NCBI RefSeq assembly: GCF_037893015.1
Contig: NC_133662.1
Coordinates: 271,243,944 to 271,307,943, forward strand
Length of the DNA: 64,000 bases
DNA from: Macrotis lagotis
Lineage: Eukaryota; Chordata; Mammalia; Peramelemorphia; Peramelidae
Reading direction: 5' to 3'
Positions 57,878-64,000 of the stretch are shown here, piece after piece. Position numbers and translations under genes: made by a program. Numbering within the stretch: the stretch's first letter is position 1; each line of letters starts with the position of its first letter. The notes beneath the pieces were generated by a model. It searched no databases. It saw only the letters and a list, made by a program, of their open reading frames with translations, and was not told the origin of the DNA.

Positions 57878-58710
57878 CAATGACCTCCTGTGTCTGGTTA
57901 TGAGAAGACTCAAACGAGCTCTTCTATAGCCATTCTTCTCAACTTGTGGAGCACTGTCTCCACAGGGAGCCCCGCCCAGAGTCCCAACTCTGTGCTGGGA
58001 GATGGCACAGACTGCATCAGGCCCTCTCCTCAGGGCGAGTCTGGGGATTCTAGAGGAAGGACAATGCCTTCTTGCACACTTCACCAGCTTTCCCTGTCCT
58101 CCAGAGGTGCCTGCTCCAGGGACTAAGAAGGATGGACCAGGGAGGCTCCTGACATGTTCTTCGTGGACTAAATCACTGGGTACACTCAAAGACCACCCAA
58201 GCCACACTGGTGTGTCAGGAAGTTGGTCAACAGCCCCCAAGACAAGCTCTGGGTGGGGTGGCATGAGTCAGTTGCTTTGAAGCTTGAATTCATAGGACTA
58301 ACTGCTTACATGGCAAGAGGCTGCATGGTGGCTTCGTTAATACCCATCCACCTGTTCCTGAAGACAAGAATGCCAGCCAATCTTGACCCATCCCTGGTCC
58401 CAGAAAGGAGAACTGGCACTCATGGGAGGAAAAAGTGAGGTGGACTTTGACACTGGGCTAGCAGCTCTACTGCCCCTTGAGAAGTCCCCACCATGCCTGC
58501 AGGGCCCTCAGAGGGAAGGTCAGGATTAACAAGGGTCCTCCTGGTTCCCTGCCCATCATAGCACAAGCTAGATCAATGGAAGCTTGAAGCCATGATGATC
58601 AGGTCCCCAAGAGGAGCCAGAGCAACACTTGAGAGTAGGTGCTAATAAATCACCAACATGAAATGAACTCCCCAAGAACTCAGTACATCCCCCCCACCCC
58701 CCAGGCACAC

Positions 58711-58787
58711 CGGAATTGAGTTCGCTGCTCTGAGTGAGGGTCCCTCTGCGATCCAGCTCTTGCCATTTCTTCACCAGGAAGCGTAAC
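58711..58787 (-). CDS. PCNT: PCNT exon (fourth from the end), PACT C-terminal part
   Basis: A 77-bp exon with acceptor CTCTCCTTAG|G and donor TCCG|GTGTGC. It encodes LRFLVKKWQELDRRGTLTQS then SELNS; the first ten residues are nearly identical to human pericentrin. LVKKWQ is the basic amphipathic end of the PACT/calmodulin-binding stretch. The second GT two bases downstream would break the frame into the next exon, so the first was chosen. Inverted repeat arms lie on either side of this exon at 57.8 and 59.0 kb. Confidence 0.93.
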
Positions 58788-58962
58788 CTAAGGAGAGATA
58801 AGTAAAGGCCAAGTTTAAAAGCTAAAAAAAGATGGAAAAAGGGAAAAAAGCAATCAAAGTAGCGATCCAGACACCAAAAAGGGAGCCCAGAGGTCACGGT
58901 TTGCACTCCTTCCTAAAAAATAAGATTCATTCCCCAGTTGATAAATGATAAAAGGATATGAA

Positions 58963-59158
58963 CAGTTTTCAGATAAGGTTCTCAATGCCACTGCCAGGTC
59001 CATATATTGGAGAAGAGATGAGAAACAGGAAGGAAAAGGTATCAGGATAGTCACAGCACTCTCTTCTGGGGGCAGGGAGCTGCAGTTGGAGGGGAGGCCC
59101 AGCGGGGCTGAACAGAGATGAAATGCTGATGGGCAATGCCGAACAGGATGCTCTCAGA
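58963..59158 (-). repeat. Inverted repeat, right arm, flanking a PCNT exon
   Basis: Reverse-complement partner of 57696-57877, about 1.1 kb away, with the 77-bp PCNT exon 58711-58787 in the loop. Confidence 0.88.
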
Positions 59159-59472
59159 CACAATTGGCAATGAACTAGAAACAAAGTAGCAGCAAGAGGC
59201 AACAAGCTGGATACAAAGTAGCAGTAGCTCTGCTGGACCATGGGTCATGAAGGACCCGCCAATCCTCAGCAATGCTCCCCACAGCAGAGAAAGATCTCAG
59301 GGACCTGGAGGCTGACTGAAGTGGGCTTGTTTGTTTGTTTTGTTTTTACTGTTTTTCTGGAGGTTTCTCTTTTTTTTTTTTTGGAAGGGGGGTTATTTTA
59401 CTTTTACAACAGAATTATGTGGTAATGTTTTGCATGACCACATATTTTTAACTTAGATCAAGTAATTTTCTT

Positions 59473-59633
59473 TTTTTTTTCCTTTTAAGTTTTTGCAAGG
59501 CAATGGGGTTAAGTGGCTTGCCCAAGGCTACACAGCTAGGTAATTAGTTAAGTGTCTGAGGCCCCATTTGAACTTGGGTCCTCCTGACTCCAGGGCCGCT
59601 GCTCTATCCACTGTGCCACCTAGCCGCCCCTTA
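59473..59633 (-). mobile_element. WSINE1-type SINE with target-site duplication
   Basis: Flanked by the perfect duplication AAGTAATTTTCTT at 59460-59472 and 59634-59646. Same strand as PCNT. Confidence 0.93.
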
Positions 59634-59706
59634 AAGTAATTTTCTTAATGAGGGGGGGTTGGGTGGGAGGAAAGGAGAGAATTTGGAAGGAAGGTTTTAA
59701 AAGTGA

Positions 59707-59866
59707 CACAGCTAGGTGACACAGTGGATAGAGCACCAGCCCTAGAGTCAGGAGGATTTGAGTTCAAATTTAACTTCAGACACTTAAAACTTACTTAGCT
59801 GTGTGACCCTGGGCAAGTCACTTAATCCTATTAACTTGCAAAAACCAAACAAAAAGTGAATGTTGA
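59707..59866 (+). mobile_element. WSINE1-type SINE with target-site duplication
   Basis: Head ACACAGCTAGGTGACACAGT to tail TTGCAAAAACCAAAC. Flanked by AAAAGTGA at 59699-59706 and just after the tail. It lies head-to-head with the copy at 59473. Confidence 0.9.
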
Positions 59867-60238
59867 AACTTGTTTTTACATGTAACTGGGGAAAAATAAA
59901 ATATGAAATTTTAAGATTGTTACTCTAACTCAAAAACTCTTAATCCCAGATGAAATGAACTGGAGAACAGAATTGTAAAGGAAAGGCCACCAGAAGACCT
60001 TTCCCAAAAATCATTCCCATTGAGCTGTCTGGATTTCCAGGAAGGGGTGCCAGTTCTCTTTCCTCTAAGGATGCAGAAGTGGAATAGACAGAGAGGTACA
60101 GCACTCCCCAGACCCCCATCCAGACAGGCCCCAGTCCAAAGCTGACCTGGAGCTGGTATCCCAGTGAAGACAGGGCTAGTCTGAGGTGGTACAAAGCTGG
60201 CATGAGGCTGGGCACATTCCCCAGAGGTTGGCATTTAC

Positions 60239-60471
60239 CTTAATATGGCGATGACTACCCTGACAGCGGTCCTGAATTTGGTAAAAGGGCGAGATGTAAA
60301 AGCTCGCTTGTCCAGCTTGGAGGGGAAGACCCCTAAATGTGCAATCATGGAGAGGGTTTCTTGCTCAGAATCCTGAAAGCCCCCAATCAGCAGCAGGAGA
60401 TACCTCTTCTGATAAATCAGTGCCTTTCGGAAGCTCTCTGCTCGTAGGAAATGCAGGTATAACTTTTCCAT
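60239..60471 (-). CDS. PCNT: PCNT exon (fifth from the end), PACT core
   Basis: The 233-bp exon begins MEKLYLHFLRAESFRKALIY and continues through LLLLIGGFQDSEQETLSMIA to FTKFRTAVRVVIAIL. This is the diagnostic PACT sequence (Pfam PACT_coil_coil) shared by pericentrin and AKAP9, which targets the centrosome. The acceptor is a TTTTAAG preceded by CTCCTTTACT and the donor is TTAAG|GTAAAT. It ends in phase 2, completed by the first base of the next exon to give Arg. The reading is intact, with no frameshift or stop. Confidence 0.96.
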
Positions 60472-60716
60472 CTTAAAAGTAAAGGAGATGAGAATGAAAT
60501 GGAGACCCTGGCGCCACGTTTGGGCCTCCAAGTTGGCTGCCAGGCAGGGCATCCTCCAGAGCCCCCCACACCCAGGCAGGATGGCCAAGCTTGTCTTTCC
60601 ATAAGACCCCAGGACCCCTGGACAGGAGCTAAGCCTGGAGCTCCCAAAGGGTTAGTTCAGGAGTCCTCGTCCCCAAATTGTTCTCCTGTGGGTCCCAGGA
60701 CCTCCCCTGGCCTTAC

Positions 60717-60881
60717 CCTGATGCGCCCCGTGCTCCCCCCATAGGTGGCTTCACTCTTAAAGGCGGCAGCTTTCCCTATCCCTTGCTCGTCGTGTCTGGA
60801 GCCTTGCACAGCCATCTTCTGCTGCTTCCACGCAGCCTTCTCAGCTTTCTGTAGCATGCCCATTCGGTCCATGTACTTATA
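60717..60881 (-). CDS. PCNT: PCNT exon (sixth from the end), start of the PACT region
   Basis: A 165-bp phase-0 exon of 55 codons, with acceptor TTTTGAAG|TAT and donor CAGG|GTAAGG. It encodes YKYMDRMGMLQKAEKAAWKQ and a basic/polar segment ending YGGSTGRIR. The Lys/Arg-rich amphipathic start and its position directly before the LYLHFLRAESF exon place it at the beginning of PACT. Confidence 0.88.
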
Positions 60882-61818
60882 CTTCAAAAGAAATGACCAA
60901 TGTCACAGGGGGCCCTGTCTCACCCACCAGGGCCAGAACCTCCCAACTCCCAAGGGCCCTCCACTCAGAGGGACAAGGTGCCACCTCTTGTCCATATGAT
61001 CTGAGGCAGGTGTATGACCCACAGAGACTTTGAGAAAGAAGCCCCAAGGGCAACTCCTTGACCTGTTCCTAAGTGACCAAGGGCAAATTCTACTGGTCAG
61101 GGAGTCAAGACAGGACACAATCTGGACCCTGGGGCATCAGTAGGGAAAGAATACCCAACTTTGGTCAAACAAGGCCCATCACAAACGTGGCTCTTGGGCC
61201 TCCCACCCAGCTGCTCCCTGGCATCTTTCTGGAGGCTTCCTTTTAGACTGGTCATGTTAAGTTAAATGCTGGACCAACACAGAGAAAAGTGACCTTAGAT
61301 TGCAGATGCATCTGCTAGCTAAAAGACTCTTCTCTGGAGGCTGACTGGGGAATCTGCCACTTTGCCACCTAGACCCAGAAAACTAGGACTGAGCTAGAAC
61401 CAGGCCACAAAGAACAGAGCAGCAGCCTTGACTCCAGGTCCCTTGGAGGGGCAACACTGTCTCAGGTTGGACATTCCTGGGCAAACGAAGCCAGGAAAGA
61501 GGAAGGCACAGAATGCCTGGCCCAGCATGGGCAGGCCCTTTTCTCTCCCACAAGATAAGTCCTGACTCTGCTTCTCTACAGCCACTAAAGCAGGGTGCCT
61601 CACTGAGCAGGGAAAGGGCAAAGAGCTAACAGCCCTGCCTGGAGGCTCTGCCTACTTGCTCAGCCATTACCTCTACAGAGCTCTCTTAGTCAATGGCGGC
61701 AGGCTGTCCCACAATGACAAACACTCTGCCAGATCTTCCAATGACCCTCCCATGCATCCACCTCTCTGGCCTAGCCTCCCACCCGGAAACATGAGTAAAG
61801 CAGGGGGCCAAGACATAC

Positions 61819-61989
61819 AATTTGCCCGCAGCCCTTCTGTAAATGGTGTTTGAGTGTCTTCTCCAGTTTGGAGACAGTTCTGCACAGCTCCACCTTCTCC
61901 TGTGTCATGGTGCTGAGGGCTTTGGTGAGGGAGCCATTTTCCTTCAGCAGCACATCGATGAGACTGATCTGGGCCTGAGCATTTTTTTT
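61819..61989 (-). CDS. PCNT: PCNT exon (seventh from the end), coiled-coil segment
   Basis: A 171-bp phase-0 exon (57 codons) with acceptor TTCTCCAG and donor AAATT|GTATGT. It encodes a heptad-like sequence: KKNAQAQISLIDVLLKENG, then TQEKVELC, then LEKTLKHHLQKG. Leu and Val recur at coiled-coil a/d spacing, as expected for the last pericentrin coiled coil before PACT. An A8 run at the exon's 5' edge encodes the first Lys residues and is a slippage-prone site. Confidence 0.85.
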
Positions 61990-62525
61990 CTGGAGAAGAC
62001 CAGGGGATGAGAGTGATTAGCTGGGCCAAGCCTTCCTCCTCCACAGGGGGAACTCTTGGTCATGTAACCTACAGGTAATGGGAGGGATGCCAAGAGTATG
62101 ATGATAACCAGGCAAATGAGCCTCCGAGCCCTGGGGGAACTTGGCACAATTCACAGGTTCATGCTAGGGGCTTTTCTGTGCACCTTTACCCTTCCTTCAA
62201 GGAGGCCTTTTCCAGCCCTAGCCCTGGGGGCCTGGTGAAAAAGCAGAAATGGTCCCAGAGAAGGGACTATGACCTTCCTTTCTATCTCCCTCCTCCTTCT
62301 CCTCCCAGTGGCAAAGGATGGGGAAGGATGGCTAAGGGCCGAAGGGGGACCACTCTGAGAAGCAGCCTGATCATTCTCACTCAGGTAGATATTTTTGCTT
62401 GTTATTTTCTGCCAAAAGGGAAGATTTAGGGATTTGACCTGAAAGGCAGGACTAGAGTTAGGATAGGTAAGGAAGTTTACTCCAGAAAAGAGAGTAAAGA
62501 AAAACTGCATTAATAAAATGTATTT

Positions 62526-62660
62526 TTTTTTTTTTGCAAGGCAAACGGGGTTAAGTGGCTTGCCCAAAGCCACACAGCTAGGTAATTATTAAGTGTCTGA
62601 GACTGGATTTGAACCCAGATACTCCTGACTCCAGAGCCAGTGCTTTATCCACTACACCAC
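62526..62660 (-). mobile_element. WSINE1-type SINE with target-site duplication
   Basis: Flanked by the perfect 13-bp duplication ATAAAATGTATTT at 62513-62525 and 62661-62673. The head is truncated by about 10 bases (ends CACTACACCAC). It lies in a PCNT intron. Confidence 0.93.
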
Positions 62661-62783
62661 ATAAAATGTATTTGTTAAAAAATAAAAGTATCAAATTTTT
62701 TTCTCTCACTCCTGATAGCATGGACATTCGTAAATTTGAAGGCTGGGCACAGTAAAAAGTCCATGTTTATAAAAGGCAAGAAA

Positions 62784-62942
62784 GGGGCAGCTAGGTGGTA
62801 CAGTGGATAAAGCACAGGCTGGAGTCAGGAGTACCTGTCTCAGACACTTAATAATTACCTAGCTGTGTGGCCTTGGGCAAGCCACTTAACCCCATTTGCC
62901 TTGCAAAAACCTAAAAATAAAAAATAAAAAAACAAAAAACAA
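62784..62942 (+). mobile_element. WSINE1-type SINE with internal deletion
   Basis: Flanked by the perfect 15-bp duplication ATAAAAGGCAAGAAA at 62769-62783 and 62943-62957. It lacks the AGTTCAAATCC (box B) segment between GTACCTG and TCTCAG, so it should be transcriptionally dead. Head-to-head with the copy at 62526. Confidence 0.93.
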
Positions 62943-63272
62943 ATAAAAGGCAAGAAAATCATTTAAGATGTGAAATTCAATATATAAGAGTGGGTACCAA
63001 TTCCAACCAGCCTTCTATTCCATAGTTTGAAATTCCTAGTTTCATAGCAACATGGAGGCCCTGGAAATGGGCTGGCCATGCCCCAGGAGCAGGAGCATGT
63101 GTCCTGGGCTAACTCTGGGGGCTGTGCTTGAACCTCAAACACTGGGCAGAAGAGGACAAGAATTCAAAAGTACCCCTTCCCAGTGGGGATCCACCCCACC
63201 CCAACCAAACCGCCTCCCCGCCCCCAAGACGTTAAGGTCCCGCTGAGCAGAAAGAGGTAAGCAGGGACCTAC

Positions 63273-63350
63273 ATTGAGGGTGCTGGTTTTGGGTTTCTGC
63301 CCCAACCACGTGACTACCGGCAGTGGTCCCATGGCAGCCACGTCTTCCTC
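63273..63350 (-). CDS. PCNT: PCNT exon (eighth from the end)
   Basis: A 78-bp phase-0 exon of 26 codons, with acceptor CTCTTGTAG|GAG and donor CTCAAT|GTAGGT. It encodes EEDVAAMGPLPVVTWLGQKP followed by a short polar stretch. The Pro/Gly content marks a break between coiled-coil segments. Placement rests on phase, splice sites and the neighbouring exons. Confidence 0.78.
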
Positions 63351-63750
63351 CTACAAGAGAAGGGAAGGTAAAGAGGCCAAGGAACACCTCTCCACCCTCA
63401 GAGTGTCATGGGAAAAGCAATATTCCCAAAACTAGAGCAAGAAGGGTCCAGAGAGAAAAACCAAGAAAAAAAGAGACAATCATTCCCCAGGCTCAGAGGT
63501 CTGAAAGCTGGTCAAGATTGACACAGGGGAAGGAAAGGGAAAAGGACCAGAGAATACATGGCAAAAAAAAGAAATGAGACCTTTCCCCAAAAAGGTCTCC
63601 TGGGACTTTCAAAGCAAGAAGGAAGAGGGAGGGCAGGTGGAAAAGGGGAATGAAGTGCTGGTGGGTGAGGGGTAGTTCCTGTGAAAAGATTTTGACAAAG
63701 GTTAGCCAAGGAAATGGGGACATGGGGGGGCACTGAAAAGAAGAACTCAC

Positions 63751-63841
63751 TTGGAAAGTGATCATCTGGGTCAAAAAGACCTTGTCTGAGAGTGGATTTC
63801 TATTTCTGGCCAGCAGCATAAAATCTAGGAACAACAGGCCA
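63751..63841 (-). CDS. PCNT: PCNT exon (ninth from the end), upstream of the PACT region
   Basis: The acceptor follows a strong pyrimidine tract (CCCCTTCTCTGCCAG) and the donor is CCAA|GTGAGT. The exon finishes a split codon with its first base, then encodes 30 residues including LARNRNPLSDKVF and ending LTQMITFQ. The phase fits the next exon exactly. I recognise the family only through the downstream exons; this peptide is more hydrophobic than typical coiled coil. A second acceptor-like CCTAG lies about 10 bases inside and would shorten the exon, so the 5' edge is the least certain of the set. Confidence 0.65.
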
Positions 63842-64000
63842 CTGGCAGAGAAGGGGTGAGCAAGAGTGTAGTGATTTTTTTAGTCATTCTTGTAAATTTA
63901 ATCAAAGGGCTTCAAAGTGAAAAGGAGTGGGCAGGAAAACCCCCAAACTCAAGAGAGAGAAGAATCCCAAGGTGAGACAAGATCCAAGAAAGAAACCCAC

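Larger units (their letters stand above)
59330..59920 (+). mobile_element. L1 3'-end relic, interrupted by two SINEs
   Basis: Pieces before, between and after two SINEs read collinearly as one L1 3'UTR: GGTAATGTTTTGCATGACCA, then GGGTGGGAGGAAAGGAGAGA, then GAATGTTGAAACTTGTTTTT, ATGTAACTGGGGAAAAATAA. It is antisense to PCNT. Confidence 0.75.
54060..63841 (-). other. PCNT: PCNT gene, 3' part (last nine coding exons and 3'UTR)
   Basis: Pericentrin is a giant coiled-coil scaffold of the pericentriolar material that anchors gamma-tubulin complexes and kinases at centrosomes. The nine exons listed separately join in one uninterrupted frame of 382 codons plus stop, with every donor and acceptor showing GT/AG and matching phases. 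The set ends with the PACT region, the module that targets pericentrin and AKAP9 to the centriole wall, and the short basic tail. The rest of the gene continues past 64000. The gene's end lies about 6.4 kb upstream of the DIP2A start codon on the same strand, as in human. Confidence 0.95.

Noticed and set aside
58760-59272. Minus-strand frames continuing the PCNT exon or repeating LAVALRTLSEN
   Set aside because: The frame upstream of 58787 is intronic read-through; the LAVALRTLSEN frames come from the inverted repeat arms and have no splice support.

Overview
This is vertebrate nuclear DNA, almost certainly from a marsupial and most likely an Australian one. Long non-coding stretches are loaded with tRNA-derived CORE-SINEs of the WSINE1 type (head GGGGCAGCTAGGTGGC, body with TTCAAATCC, tail TTGCAAAAA) and Mar1-like SINEs. 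There are also 5'-truncated L1 copies with marsupial-type 3' ends, an RTE/Bov-B-like LINE and old MIR/L2 pieces. The species call rests on repeat style recalled from memory. No bacterial-type operon, CRISPR array or prophage is present.

Two protein-coding genes are visible, both on the minus strand. The right end (about 54.1-63.8 kb) holds the last nine coding exons of PCNT (pericentrin), including the PACT centrosome-targeting region and the C-terminus. All nine exons join in one open frame of 382 codons plus a stop. About 6.4 kb downstream, a CpG island at about 46.9-48.5 kb carries the promoter and first coding exon of DIP2A. DIP2A exon 2 lies at the far left (1080-1151), so 1152-47565 is the 46.4 kb intron 1. 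The order PCNT then DIP2A on one strand matches human chromosome 21q22.3.

Intron 1 is mostly retrotransposon debris. At 10.2-13.2 kb an L1 5'UTR/ORF1 relic is split by two later L1 insertions, one of which was itself split by a third. At 24.7-25.8 kb an L1 carries a SINE that carries another SINE, and a further SINE sits in the L1 tail. An hAT-type MITE with terminal inverted repeats lies at 18982-19393, a degraded RTE reverse-transcriptase relic at 26340-26960, and an AT-rich block at about 15.8-20.6 kb. The 30-46 kb part is comparatively GC-rich and poorer in recognisable repeats. The PCNT introns contain two head-to-head inverted SINE pairs and a separate inverted repeat whose arms flank one small exon.

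I found no new multi-gene system. The best leads are RNA-structure candidates around the PCNT 3' exons, the nested insertion histories, the hAT MITE, and small promoter-like or duplicated segments in DIP2A intron 1. Exon coordinates come from splice motifs, phase and remembered family protein sequences; no alignment was run.
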